57,830 nt of DNA from Caldilineaceae bacterium (GTDB lineage: Bacteria; Chloroflexota; Anaerolineae; Caldilineales; Caldilineaceae): positions 1 through 57,830 of the forward strand of contig JAPOVP010000029.1 in assembly GCA_026708085.1 (NCBI GenBank), given 5' to 3'. The translations under genes were made by a program, and so were the position numbers. Shown here one piece after another: positions 8,581 to 17,519 of this stretch. The notes beneath the pieces are model-generated. The model ran no database searches, had not been told where the DNA came from, and worked only from the letters and a program-made list of their open reading frames with translations. The first letter of the stretch is position 1. The number at the start of each line of letters is the position of its first letter.

Positions 8581-9372
8581 ATGAAGATTCTCATCACCGG
8601 CATCACGGGAACGATCGGTAGCTTCTTGGCGCCCGCCCTTGCAAGCGACCACGATGTCTTCGGCATCGACCTGCGCCCTTCAGACTGGCCTAACGCCACG
8701 CAGGCCGACCTCTGCGATCCCGACGCGCTGCCGCCCGTCTTCGAAGGCATGGACGTGGTTATCCATCTGGCTGCCGACCCCCGCCACGAGGTCGAGATCG
8801 GCTGGGATGAGCTCACCAACCCCAACCTGATCGCCACCGCCCGCATGTACGACGCCGCCCACGACGCCGGCGTGCGCCGCGTCATCTTCGCCAGCTCGAT
8901 GCACACGATGGGCGGCTACGAGTTCGACGAACCCTACCTCTCAATCGTCTCCGGCCGCCTCGACGGCCTGGACCCGGCCTCCATCCCGCTCGTCAAGGGC
9001 GATGATCCAGGCCGGCCGGACAGCCGCTACGGCGCCACCAAGATCTTCGGCGAATCGTTGGGCCGCTACTATACCGAGGGCGGCAACATCGACCGCCCCG
9101 ACCAACGCCCGATGGAGGTCATCTGCGTCCGTCTCGGCACGTCGCCCCCGTGGAACGCGCCCGGCCGCGGCTACCGTTCGCTGGTGAGCTGGTTCAGCCA
9201 CCGCGACGCAGCCGGCTTCTTCCGCGCCTGCGTTGAATGCCCCAACATCAACTACGAGATCATCTACGGCGCGTCCAACAACACCTGGAAGATCTACGAC
9301 ACGCCCTGCGCCTGGGAACTGCTGGATTTCATGCCCGTCGACAGCGCCGACGACCACTGGCGTAAGGAGTAA
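8581..9372 (+). CDS. SDR-family NAD-dependent epimerase/dehydratase, uronate-dehydrogenase-like (copy 3)
   Basis: A 263-residue SDR very close to copy 1. The central part from about PSDWPNATQADLCDP to the RPMEVICVRLG segment is nearly identical. Differences cluster in the first 30 residues, around residues 110-130, and in the loop TSPPWNAPGRGY. The catalytic Ser and YGATK are intact. AGGAG before the ATG at 8581 fixes the start. It has its own near-consensus promoter. The paired NHL gene follows after 51 bases, the same spacing as in copy 1, which also supports units 1 and 3 sharing a recent ancestor or gene conversion. Confidence 0.88.
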   Translation: MKILITGITGTIGSFLAPALASDHDVFGIDLRPSDWPNATQADLCDPDALPPVFEGMDVVIHLAADPRHEVEIGWDELTNPNLIATARMYDAAHDAGVRRVIFASSMHTMGGYEFDEPYLSIVSGRLDGLDPASIPLVKGDDPGRPDSRYGATKIFGESLGRYYTEGGNIDRPDQRPMEVICVRLGTSPPWNAPGRGYRSLVSWFSHRDAAGFFRACVECPNINYEIIYGASNNTWKIYDTPCAWELLDFMPVDSADDHWRKE

Positions 9373-9423
9373 ACCTATTCCCTGCGCGCCGCGCGTGCGC
9401 ACTTCATCGGAGGACAGCCGACT

Positions 9424-10320
9424 ATGACTGTTGGATATGGCGACTTTCGCTATGAGCTGGACGATTCCTGGCCGTCAGTGCCTGAAGGCTGGTCGCTCGG
9501 TTCGGTGCCCGACGTGGCGGTCGATTCCCGCGACCGCGTCTTTGTCTTCTGCCGCCACAAACACCCCGTCGTCGCCTTCGAGGCCGACACCGGCAAATTC
9601 ATCACCTCCTGGGGCGAAGGCGAGTTCACCGAGCCGCACGGCATTTTCATCGACGTCGAAGACCATGTCTGGGTCACCGACCGCCAGGAGCACGTCGTCA
9701 CCAAGCACACGCAGCACGGCGAAAAGCTGCTCGAGCTGGGCCGTCGCGGCTGGGCCATGATGACCGTTACGCCCTACGGCACCACGCTGGATCCCCCCTT
9801 CAACATGCCCGCCGGCGTGGCCATCTCCAGCGACGGCAGCATCTTCACCGCCGACGGCTACGGCAACCGCCAGGTCCACCGCTTCTCCGCAGAGGGCGAG
9901 CTGGAAGTCTCCTGGGGCACCTCCGGCATCGAGCCGGGCCAGTTCGCGCTCGTGCACCAAATCGGCATCGACTCGCAGGACCGGGTCCTGATCTGTGATC
10001 GGGAGTCCAGCCGCATCCAGTTCTTCGACCACGAGGGCGAGTTCATCACCATGTGGGAGGACGTAAACGGCCCCGGCGACGTCTACTGCAGCCCCGACCA
10101 GTTGATTTATGTCGCTGAGCAGGGCGGCTCCCTCGGCAAGGGCCCGGCGCCGATCGGCGTCTCGATTTTCCACGAATCCGGCGAACTGGTCGGCCGCTTC
10201 CGCGGGACGGAGACCGGCCTGTCGATGCCGCACGGCATCTGGTGCGATTCGAAAGGAAACATCTTTGTAGCGGAACTGGGTACCGAGGGCAACAAGGCCC
10301 GTAAGTTCGTCAAGATCTGA
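9424..10320 (+). CDS. NHL-repeat beta-propeller protein (copy 3)
   Basis: A 298-residue protein collinear with the NHL protein at 5763, including the loop MGKGP/LGKGPAPIGVSIF that copy 2 lacks. NHL blades are clear (DVAVDSRDRVFVF, EPHGIFIDVEDHVWV, PAGVAISSDGSIFTADG, QIGIDSQDRVLICDR, HGIWCDSKGNIFVAE). GGAGG sits about 10 bases before the ATG. It is the last gene of the triplicated array; 113 bases separate it from the ferritin-like gene. Probably a cytoplasmic partner enzyme or binding protein of the adjacent SDR. A lactonase function is a hypothesis only. Confidence 0.86.
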   Translation: MTVGYGDFRYELDDSWPSVPEGWSLGSVPDVAVDSRDRVFVFCRHKHPVVAFEADTGKFITSWGEGEFTEPHGIFIDVEDHVWVTDRQEHVVTKHTQHGEKLLELGRRGWAMMTVTPYGTTLDPPFNMPAGVAISSDGSIFTADGYGNRQVHRFSAEGELEVSWGTSGIEPGQFALVHQIGIDSQDRVLICDRESSRIQFFDHEGEFITMWEDVNGPGDVYCSPDQLIYVAEQGGSLGKGPAPIGVSIFHESGELVGRFRGTETGLSMPHGIWCDSKGNIFVAELGTEGNKARKFVKI

Positions 10321-10433
10321 CAGGACGCGACGTATTACTTCATCCTGTCCTCAGTCTGAATAAACGTATGGGGCCGGGCTGATTCAATTCTCTAAAGCGT
10401 GTTTGCCTTTTCTGGCGAGGAAGTAACGAGTTT

Positions 10434-11765
10434 ATGAACTCGACTGCACCGCCGCTTGCCGGTCTCTGCACCTATGCGCACGGCGGCGAGCCAGGCTACA
10501 GTGTTGAACGCACTGTACAATTACTCCGACGCTATCTGTTCGTCGAGAGCCAGACGATGCGCTGCCTGGCCGCCCACCTGAACGCCGTGCCCGAGTGGGA
10601 GGTGAAGTGCGGCCTTTCGCTCCACCTGTGGCAGGACGCAGAACACTGCACCTGGCTGCGTAACCGGGTCAAGGAGATGCGCACTCCGCCTCTCCACCTG
10701 GACCGCATCCCTGATCCGGCCCTGGATGCATTCTTCCAGGAGCTGATCCGCTCCCGCAACACGCTTGAACTGCTGACCGGCGTATACCGGGTGCTCAAAC
10801 CGGCCAGCATCGCGACCATGCAGCGTCATCTTGCCGAAGCAAACCCGCTGGTCGATCAACCAACGCGGCGCCTGCTCAGGTTCATTCTGCTTGAGGAAGA
10901 AGAGCAGCTCACCTGGGGCGATGCCACTCTTCGTAGCTTGACCCAAAATGAAGACAATAGATCTTCGGTCGAGAATCGGGATAGCTGGGCGGCGCACTTG
11001 CAGGCTTACCTGGATGCCGCCGGCGGGATCGCCGCCGATGGTGATCGCGCAGAGGAGAACGAGCTGCCGCCGGCCCGAGCCGAAGAGCCATTCAACCCAA
11101 TCCGTACCCCGCAGAGAGATGAGCGCTTCACCAGGGTGTGGCAATCACGCGGGCGCCTCCCCAACGGCGACATCTCCGCCGCCGAGCGAAACTGGTTTCA
11201 GCTCTACATGCGGCTGACCGAAATGCACGTCCCTGAACTGATGGCACTGATCATCTACGACTGGGACGACCAGCCCTGGGAGTTCTACCATGACATGGCC
11301 CGCCAGCTCTGGGATGAGGCGCGCCACGCCATGATGGGCGAGATCGCCTTTGAGTTAAGAGGTCTGAATTGGACAGAAGTTCCGCACGAAATCAGCTTTG
11401 GCGAATTTCCCAATACCCAACTCGAGCCCGCCGACCGGCATTGCCTGCTGTGGGGGATCGAACAGGGGCTGATGAAACCGGAAGGAAAGCAACTTGAGTA
11501 CAAGGTCGCCCGCGAATCGGGCGACCCGTTGTCGACTACGTTTCAGGATTTTGATTGGGCGGACGAGGTACTGCATACCCAGATTGGACGCAGATGGCTG
11601 CTGCCAGAATTCGAATCGATGGAGGCCATGCAGCAGCGCTACGAAGAGGTTCTGGCGCGCTTCCAGGCTATCCTCGACCAGGACCAGGCATTGCCAAGAG
11701 CGGAGTGGTGGGATGCCTTCTATCAGCAGGTACCTCGTCAAGAAGAGCAGCAGGCTCCGGATTGA
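10434..11765 (+). CDS. Ferritin-like diiron four-helix-bundle protein, two-domain
   Basis: A 443-residue, mostly helical protein. The C-terminal half contains a full ferritin-like diiron ligand set in order: Glu in TEMHVPELM (263/268), Glu295-x-x-His298 in WDEARHAMM, Glu343 in LWGIEQG, and Glu378-x-x-His381 in ADEVLHTQIG. The N-terminal half has a weaker echo (Glu38; Asp68-x-x-His71 in WQDAEHC; EEEEQ near 154), suggesting an ancient duplication in which one site decayed. Residues ~170-215 form a charged linker. GAGGAAGT precedes the ATG. Relatives of such folds include oxygenases, oxidases and metal-storage proteins; none can be singled out. It sits between the SDR/NHL array and an ABC importer on the same strand. 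Confidence 0.72.
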   Translation: MNSTAPPLAGLCTYAHGGEPGYSVERTVQLLRRYLFVESQTMRCLAAHLNAVPEWEVKCGLSLHLWQDAEHCTWLRNRVKEMRTPPLHLDRIPDPALDAFFQELIRSRNTLELLTGVYRVLKPASIATMQRHLAEANPLVDQPTRRLLRFILLEEEEQLTWGDATLRSLTQNEDNRSSVENRDSWAAHLQAYLDAAGGIAADGDRAEENELPPARAEEPFNPIRTPQRDERFTRVWQSRGRLPNGDISAAERNWFQLYMRLTEMHVPELMALIIYDWDDQPWEFYHDMARQLWDEARHAMMGEIAFELRGLNWTEVPHEISFGEFPNTQLEPADRHCLLWGIEQGLMKPEGKQLEYKVARESGDPLSTTFQDFDWADEVLHTQIGRRWLLPEFESMEAMQQRYEEVLARFQAILDQDQALPRAEWWDAFYQQVPRQEEQQAPD

Positions 11766-11899
11766 CGTGTTGTTCGGTGTTTTTCGCGAGTAGAGGCCTG
11801 GAGGAAAGCTCTCAGGCATTTTTCCAGACTACAAACCAGAGGTGAATCCATCCAGTTGACCCACAGGTGTTTTCTCATTTCCGCAAAGGAGGGAAAGAG

Positions 11900-13966
11900 A
11901 TGAAGCAGACCAAATTCTCATGGCTGTTGGGGATCGTGATGGTAGTGTCTCTTGTACTTTCGGGGTGTGTCGGCGCAGCCGAGCCTGCCGAACCGGCCGA
12001 GGAGATGGCCGCCCCCGCCGAGGAGGAGGCGGAAGAGTCCGCCGAGCTACCTCAAATCGTCCCCATTGAAGGACCGGACATCATCCTCGATGAGGCGATG
12101 TGGCCCACGGAATTCAGCGAAGCGCCGTCGCTGGCGGAAATGGTCGCAGCAGGCGATCTGCCCCCGGTCGAGGATCGCCTGCCTGAAGATCCGATGGTTA
12201 TTAAGCCATTGGGTGAAATCGGCAAGTACGGCGGCACCTGGCGGCGCGGTTTCACCGGCCCCGCCGACGGCGAGAACATGATGCGCATCAACAACTCGTC
12301 GCGGCTCCTCGCCTGGGACTACTCCGGTTCTTACGTCGTACCCAGCCTGCTCGCCGGTTGGGACATTCAGGATGAAGGCCGCAAGTACATCCTCTATCTC
12401 CGCAAAGGCGCCAAGTGGTCCGACGGTATGCCGTTCACCGCCGACGACTTCCTTTTCTGGTATGAGGACGTCGCCCTGAATCCGGACATCTTCCCCAGCC
12501 CGCCGCCGGAAATGGTTATCGCAGGTGAACCGGGTCTGATGGAAAAGATAGACGACTATACGATCTCCTACACCTTCAAGGAGCCGTATCCTCTCTTCCT
12601 TGACATCCTTGCCGGCCATAACATGGTGGCGGCTGCCCCTGAAGGCAGCTTGGGAACGGGCGGCGGCGGCTACGCGGCCAAGCATTACATGAGCCAGTTT
12701 CTGCCCAAGTACTCCTCTGAGGAGGAGGTCACCGCCAAGGCCAAGGAGCTGGGCTTCGAGAGCTGGCTGGATATGTACCTCTTCCACTCCTATCCCGCCC
12801 GTAACCCGGACCTGCCGGTGATGAGCCCCTGGGTGACCGAACGCCCCGTCATTGATCCTATCTGGTCGATGAAGCGCAACCCCTACTACTGGGCGGTCGA
12901 CACGGAAGGCAACCAGCTCCCCTACATCGACGAGATCGTCATCAATCTTGCCGAGGATAGAGAAGTCCTCCTCCTGCGCGCCCTCGCCGGCGAAATCGAC
13001 TTCCAGGGCCGCCACATCAGCATCTCGAGACTTCCCGTCCTCATCGAGAACATGGGAACAGGAGACTACCGGGTCGATATCGGTCGCGGCTTCTGCCATT
13101 CGGCCGGTTTCCACTTCAACCACAGCTACGACGGTGACGACGAGATCCAGCAATGGATTCGAAACGTAGACTTCCGTCGAGCCCTGTCACTGGGGATCGA
13201 TCGCGACCAGATCAATGAGGCCTACTTCCTCGGTCTGGGCGTGGGCGGCTCTGTAATGTGTTCACCCGACCTGCCTTCGACCGCAGGAGAGGAGTACGTG
13301 ACGAAGTGGGCCACGCACGAGCCCGATCAGGCCAACGAAATGCTGGACGCCATCGGCCTGACCGAGAAGGACGACGAAGGCTTCCGCCTGCGGACGGACG
13401 GCTCGGGTGAACGGCTGCGCATCGAGATTGGCATGGTCGCGGGCGGCAACGAGCCCATCGCCGAAATGGTGAAAGACCACTGGAAGGATATCGGCATCTG
13501 GGCTGACCTCAAGGCACAGGAGCGCAGCCTGTTCGAGACCGAAGCTCGCGCCAATAAGCACCAGATCGGCATCTGGGGCAACGGCGGCGCTTCCCAACTC
13601 TGGCTCTATCCCCGCCACGTCCTTCCCGTGAACACAAATGAGGCATACATGGGTCCGGAAATCGCCCGCTGGTTCGTCAGCGGCGGTGAGGATGGCATGG
13701 CGCCTCCCTATCCCGAGATGGAAAGAGCGCTCGAACTGTTCCGCAAGGGCGCTACCGTTTCCGCCGAAGAGCGCAACAAGATCGGCCAGGAGATCTGGAT
13801 GCTCGTGGTTGACCAGGTGTGGAGCATGGGTACCGTCGGTCAGTCCGCCGGTGTCGCGGTCACCAAGAACAACATGGGCAATGTTCCACGGCGCGGCTGC
13901 CCGGCTCAGCACTGCCGCACGCCTGCCAGCGGCCATCCGCCGACCTGGTACTTCACCGATCAGTAA
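11900..13966 (+). CDS. ABC transporter substrate-binding lipoprotein, family 5 (peptide/nickel/opine type)
   Basis: A 688-residue extracellular solute-binding protein. The signal peptide ends in a lipobox (VVSLVLSGC, lipid-modified Cys23) followed by a Glu/Ala/Pro linker. SBP_bac_5 features include YILYLRKGAKWSDGMPFTADDF, VDFRRALSLGIDRDQINE and the C-terminal IGQEIWMLVVDQ. It is longer than the typical ~540 residues; such lengths occur in this family. The ATG at 11900 is chosen because AAAGGAGGG precedes it and gives an intact signal peptide. It is the first gene of a complete importer with permeases at 14186 and 15209 and ATPases at 16433 and 17520. The ligand is unknown. The local genes suggest a sugar-acid or glycoconjugate as readily as a peptide. 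Confidence 0.92.
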   Translation: MKQTKFSWLLGIVMVVSLVLSGCVGAAEPAEPAEEMAAPAEEEAEESAELPQIVPIEGPDIILDEAMWPTEFSEAPSLAEMVAAGDLPPVEDRLPEDPMVIKPLGEIGKYGGTWRRGFTGPADGENMMRINNSSRLLAWDYSGSYVVPSLLAGWDIQDEGRKYILYLRKGAKWSDGMPFTADDFLFWYEDVALNPDIFPSPPPEMVIAGEPGLMEKIDDYTISYTFKEPYPLFLDILAGHNMVAAAPEGSLGTGGGGYAAKHYMSQFLPKYSSEEEVTAKAKELGFESWLDMYLFHSYPARNPDLPVMSPWVTERPVIDPIWSMKRNPYYWAVDTEGNQLPYIDEIVINLAEDREVLLLRALAGEIDFQGRHISISRLPVLIENMGTGDYRVDIGRGFCHSAGFHFNHSYDGDDEIQQWIRNVDFRRALSLGIDRDQINEAYFLGLGVGGSVMCSPDLPSTAGEEYVTKWATHEPDQANEMLDAIGLTEKDDEGFRLRTDGSGERLRIEIGMVAGGNEPIAEMVKDHWKDIGIWADLKAQERSLFETEARANKHQIGIWGNGGASQLWLYPRHVLPVNTNEAYMGPEIARWFVSGGEDGMAPPYPEMERALELFRKGATVSAEERNKIGQEIWMLVVDQVWSMGTVGQSAGVAVTKNNMGNVPRRGCPAQHCRTPASGHPPTWYFTDQ

Positions 13967-13984
13967 GAGCTGAATGAATCGCAT

Positions 13985-14125
13985 CGCCCCCTGTATTTCG
14001 GGGGCGGTGCCGCCTTGCCTGGGTAAGACGCTGATCCGCCAATTCAGCCCGGAACAAGCTGCTGAATTGGCGGCGGCAGACCTGCATGAACTCTCCCGGG
14101 CCCACCCATCGGGTGTGCCCGGGAG
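13985..14125. other. Three consecutive strong hairpins in the SBP-permease gap
   Basis: Three inverted repeats fill the 219-base gap. (i) CGCCCCC/GGGGGCG at 13985-13991 and 14000-14006. (ii) A perfect 13-bp stem CCGCCAATTCAGC at 14036-14048 pairing with 14061-14073. (iii) CTCCCGGGC/GCCCGGGAG at 14093-14101 and 14117-14125, with an inner CACCC/GGGTG. None has a T-tract. They probably protect the 3' end of the SBP mRNA or attenuate read-through, keeping binding protein in excess over permeases. Confidence 0.7.
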
Positions 14126-14185
14126 TCCCCTTCGCTTCACTTCTACGCGTCGCGTTGTATTGCTGCATAGCGCGGAGGCTTCGGG

Positions 14186-15178
14186 ATGCTCGCATACTTT
14201 GCTCGTCGCGCCGTCTTGGCCATCTTCACGTTATGGGCCGTCTCGGTGCTCTCCTTCATCATCATCCAGCTCCCTCCCGGGGACTTTGTCGATGCCTACA
14301 TGGCCCAGCTGGCCGTCATGGAGACCGACGTCTCGGAGCAGCAGATGGAGGCCATGCGCCGCCAGTATGCTTTGGACAAGCCCATCCACGAACAGTACCT
14401 GAGATGGGTTGGCAACATGGTACGGGGCCACTTCGGCGTCTCCATGTTGTGGAAGCAGTCGGTCCGCGAGGTGATCGGAGACAGGCTGGCGATGACCATC
14501 GCCGTCTCACTGGGGGCGGTGGTACTTACCTGGGCGATTGCGGTTCCTATCGGTATCTATTCCGCAGTGCGTCAATATTCGATCGGAGATTATACGTTCA
14601 CCTTTCTCGGTTTCATCGGTCTGGGCGTACCCAACTTCCTCCTGGCCCTGGTGCTGATGTACCTGGGCTTCTACCTCTTCGGGGCCAATGTCGGCGGTCT
14701 GTTCTCTCCCGAATACCAGCTGGAACCTTGGAGTTGGGGCAAAGTGAAAGACCTCCTCGCCCACCTCCCCTTGCCCGCCTTCGTAGTCGCGCTCAGCGGT
14801 ACGGCAGAACTTATCCGCGTCTTGCGAGCAAATCTACTTGACGAGCTGCGCAAGCCCTACGTCATAACTGCCCGCGCCATGGGGCTGGCCGAGCACCGCC
14901 TGGTCCTCAAGTATCCCGTGCGCGTCGCTCTCAATCCCTTTGTCAGCACGATCGGCTATCTCTTGCCCTACATCCTGTCAGGCAGCGTCATCGTCTCCGT
15001 CGTTTTGAGCCTGCCGACGCTCGGGCCCATTCTCCTGGGATCCCTCATCGCCCAGGACATGTTCCTGGCCGGTACGATCGTCCTGATGCTCGGCTCCATG
15101 ACCGTCATCGGCACCTTTCTGTCCGACCTGCTGCTGATGTGGGTCGATCCGCGCATACGTCTGGGCATCATTCAGTAA
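14186..15178 (+). CDS. ABC transporter permease, DppB/OppB type
   Basis: A 330-residue inner-membrane permease of the peptide/nickel importer class. TM1 is at 8-30 (AVLAIFTLWAVSVLSFIII). The family motif LPPGDFVDAY follows, then about five further membrane segments. The cytoplasmic coupling segment is LRANLLDELRKPYVITARAMGL and the ending is WVDPRIRLG. GGAGG at 14174-14178 fixes the ATG at 14186. It follows the SBP gene after the hairpin cluster and is 30 bases before the second permease. It should pair with the product at 15209 to form the translocation pore. Confidence 0.92.
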   Translation: MLAYFARRAVLAIFTLWAVSVLSFIIIQLPPGDFVDAYMAQLAVMETDVSEQQMEAMRRQYALDKPIHEQYLRWVGNMVRGHFGVSMLWKQSVREVIGDRLAMTIAVSLGAVVLTWAIAVPIGIYSAVRQYSIGDYTFTFLGFIGLGVPNFLLALVLMYLGFYLFGANVGGLFSPEYQLEPWSWGKVKDLLAHLPLPAFVVALSGTAELIRVLRANLLDELRKPYVITARAMGLAEHRLVLKYPVRVALNPFVSTIGYLLPYILSGSVIVSVVLSLPTLGPILLGSLIAQDMFLAGTIVLMLGSMTVIGTFLSDLLLMWVDPRIRLGIIQ

Positions 15179-15208
15179 GGGGACAGTCGTAGCAGACATT
15201 CGACACCC

Positions 15209-16375
15209 GTGTCACCGCTTAAATTCCCTGCAATGACCATCGAGCAAAGCGTTGAAGTAGGTCAAGAACAGGTAGCTGTCGACAGCGAAGAGCGCATCTT
15301 CGTTGCCGGCCAGATGCAGCTGATGTGGTGGCGGTTTCGCAAACACCGCGTCGCGGTCGCCGCGACCGTCATCGTCGCCGCCTTCTACATCGTCGTGGTA
15401 GGCGCAGACTTCTTTGCCTACACCGACCCCGAATCTACCGAAGCCTACCGCTCACTGATGCCGCCTCAGCCTGTTCGCTTTTTTGACGACGGCAGGTTCA
15501 GTCCCCATGTCTACGCGGTCTCGGGAAAACGTGACTTAAGGACTTTCAAACGGGTCTACGAGGCAGATCCTGACCAGAAGATACGGTTGCGCCTCTTCGC
15601 GCGCGGCTACAAGTACGATTTCCTGGGATTCATCCCATCTGACCTCCATCTGTTTGGCGTTGTGGGAGCCAGGGTAGACGAATCCCTGTTTTTCCTGGGA
15701 ACAGACTCTCTGGGCCGTGACGTCTGGTCCCGCCTCATCCATGCCACGCGCACCTCCCTAACGATTGGGCTGGTCGCCGTTGCACTCAGTCTCGTGCTCG
15801 GCGTAATACTTGGCGGGATTTCAGGCTTCTATGGCGGCGTGGCTGACAACATTATCCAGCGTCTCATCGAGATACTCCGCTCCATTCCCACGATTCCACT
15901 GTGGATGGGTCTGGCCGCCGCCGTCCCCAGAGAATGGAGCGTTGAACAGGTCTACTTTGCCATTACGATCGTCATCGCGCTGCGCGGCTGGACCGGCCTC
16001 GCGCGCGAGGTGCGCGGCCGCTTCCTTTCACTACGCGAAGAGGACTTCGTTACCGCCGCCGAACTGGCCGGCTGCAGCCGCAAACGCATCATCTTCCGCC
16101 ACATGGTGCCCTCATTCCAGAGCCACATCATCGCCACCGTAACGCTGTCGCTCCCGGCTATGATATTAGCGGAGACAGCACTGAGTTTCCTCGGCCTCGG
16201 TCTGCGCCCGCCCGCCATAAGTTGGGGCGTGATGCTCCAGCAGGCACAGAACGTGGAGACCGTCGCCCTGTCGCCCTGGCTGCTGCTGCCGGCGATCCCC
16301 GTCGTTGTCGTGATCCTGGCCTTCAACTTCATGGGCGACGGACTGCGCGACGCCGCCGATCCGTATGGCATTTGA
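15209..16375 (+). CDS. ABC transporter permease, DppC/OppC type
   Basis: A 388-residue permease, longer than usual. After TM1 (VAVAATVIVAAFYIVVVGADFF) there is an extracytoplasmic stretch of about 100 residues before the canonical LGTDSLGRDVWSRLI motif and the remaining five membrane segments. The coupling region is FLSLREEDFVTAAELAGCSRKRIIFRHM (quoted in parts: FLSLREEDFVTAAEL, GCSRKR). It ends MGDGLRDAADPYGI. The start is uncertain: a GTG at 15209 or an ATG at 15233 are both possible and neither has a strong ribosome site. Long TM1-TM2 loops occur in permeases paired with large SBPs. Partner of the permease at 14186. Confidence 0.88.
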   Translation: MSPLKFPAMTIEQSVEVGQEQVAVDSEERIFVAGQMQLMWWRFRKHRVAVAATVIVAAFYIVVVGADFFAYTDPESTEAYRSLMPPQPVRFFDDGRFSPHVYAVSGKRDLRTFKRVYEADPDQKIRLRLFARGYKYDFLGFIPSDLHLFGVVGARVDESLFFLGTDSLGRDVWSRLIHATRTSLTIGLVAVALSLVLGVILGGISGFYGGVADNIIQRLIEILRSIPTIPLWMGLAAAVPREWSVEQVYFAITIVIALRGWTGLAREVRGRFLSLREEDFVTAAELAGCSRKRIIFRHMVPSFQSHIIATVTLSLPAMILAETALSFLGLGLRPPAISWGVMLQQAQNVETVALSPWLLLPAIPVVVVILAFNFMGDGLRDAADPYGI

Positions 16376-16432
16376 AATCCTGACCCGTGCCGCCAAGCGT
16401 AGCCCGGCCGCTGACTATCAGCCATTGATCTG

Positions 16433-17467
16433 ATGCAAAACGATTCTCAACCGATCCTGTCGGTGCGCAACCTCAAAACAAACTTTTTCACCGATGAGGG
16501 AGTCGTGCGCGCCGTCGACGGCGCCACCTTCGATGTCCACCTTGGTCAGACACTTGGCATCGTGGGCGAGAGCGGCTGCGGCAAGAGCGTTACCGCCCTG
16601 TCCATCCTCCGCATCGTGCCGCGGCCCGGTCGCATCGTCGATGGAGAAATCACGCTTCGCCGCGAGACCGAAAACGGCCAGTCACAGGAGGTGGCGCTGA
16701 CTTCCCTGGGCGAAAACAGCAGGGAGATGCGATCGATTCGCGGCGCCGAGATCGCGCTCGTCTTCCAGGAGCCGATGACCTCCCTCAGTCCTGTCCACAC
16801 CATCGGCAATCAGATAATCGGGGCCGCCCGCCTGCATCGCAAACTCTCGAAACAGGAAGCCCGCGAGATGGTGATCGAGCTGCTTGGCCTTGTTGGCATT
16901 CCCCGCGCCGAGACGGCCGTGGACTCCTATCCCATGCAGCTCAGCGGCGGCATGCGCCAGCGCGCCCTGATCGCGCTCGCCCTTTCCTGCGATCCCAGAG
17001 TCCTCATCGCCGACGAACCGACAACCGCCCTCGATGTGACCACCCAGGCCCAGATCCTCGATCTCCTGCGCTCGCTGCAGGATCAGAAGGGCATGGCCAT
17101 CATGCTGATCACCCACAACATGGGCGTCATCGCTGAGATGGCCGACCAGGTCGTGGTGATGTACCTGGGGCGGGTGGTGGAAGAGGGCCCGGTGAATGCA
17201 GTATTCGGGGAGTCGAAGCATCCCTATACGCAGTCGTTGCTGCGCTCGATACCCAGCATCCACTCGACGCCCAAGGTGCAGCTGCCCACGATCACCGGAA
17301 CCATCCCCCACCCCTACAACCGCCCGGCCGGATGCCCGTTCCACCCCCGCTGCCCCGACGTAATTCCGGGTGTCTGCGACAAGCACGAGCCTGAGCTGCA
17401 TTCGATCGGAGATGAGCACCTGGTGAGCTGTTTCCTCTATCATCCGGCACCGGAAACCGGTTCGTAG
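16433..17467 (+). CDS. ABC transporter ATP-binding protein, OppD/DppD type
   Basis: A 344-residue ATPase. Walker A is GESGCGKS (45-52), the Q-loop is [11 protein letters not shown], the ABC signature is LSGGMRQR (170-177), Walker B is [12 protein letters not shown] and the switch His is in LITHNMG. The C-terminal oligopeptide-transporter extension carries GCPFHPRCP and further Cys residues (GVC, LVSC), the cluster that can bind Fe-S in this family. An insertion of about 20 residues ([14 protein letters not shown]) lies between Walker A and the Q-loop. It probably heterodimerises with the product of the next gene. It may also power the two other family-5 importers here, which lack ATPases. Confidence 0.94.
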   Translation: MQNDSQPILSVRNLKTNFFTDEGVVRAVDGATFDVHLGQTLGIVGESGCGKSVTALSILRIVPRPGRIVDGEITLRRETENGQSQEVALTSLGENSREMRSIRGAEIALVFQEPMTSLSPVHTIGNQIIGAARLHRKLSKQEAREMVIELLGLVGIPRAETAVDSYPMQLSGGMRQRALIALALSCDPRVLIADEPTTALDVTTQAQILDLLRSLQDQKGMAIMLITHNMGVIAEMADQVVVMYLGRVVEEGPVNAVFGESKHPYTQSLLRSIPSIHSTPKVQLPTITGTIPHPYNRPAGCPFHPRCPDVIPGVCDKHEPELHSIGDEHLVSCFLYHPAPETGS

Positions 17468-17519
17468 CGGTCGAATTCGACCACTGGACGACAGATTCAG
17501 TCCTTGTACGATTGACATT

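Larger units (their letters stand above)
4921..10320 (+). repeat. Three tandem copies of an SDR + NHL-propeller gene pair
   Basis: Units at 4921-6659, 6778-8462 and 8581-10320 each contain a 263-residue SDR followed by a 292-298-residue NHL protein. Units 1 and 3 are the closest. Their SDRs differ at about 35 of 263 residues by eye, and long DNA stretches (for example 5041-5240 against 8701-8900) are almost identical. Unit 2 is more diverged, particularly in the NHL gene. The intergenic leaders are not conserved, so the duplications are not fresh. Confidence 0.93.

Noticed and set aside
12047..13153. Long open frame on the - strand opposite the SBP gene
   Set aside because: It is an antisense frame generated by GC-rich codon structure. 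The + strand frame has a signal peptide, a lipobox and family motifs.
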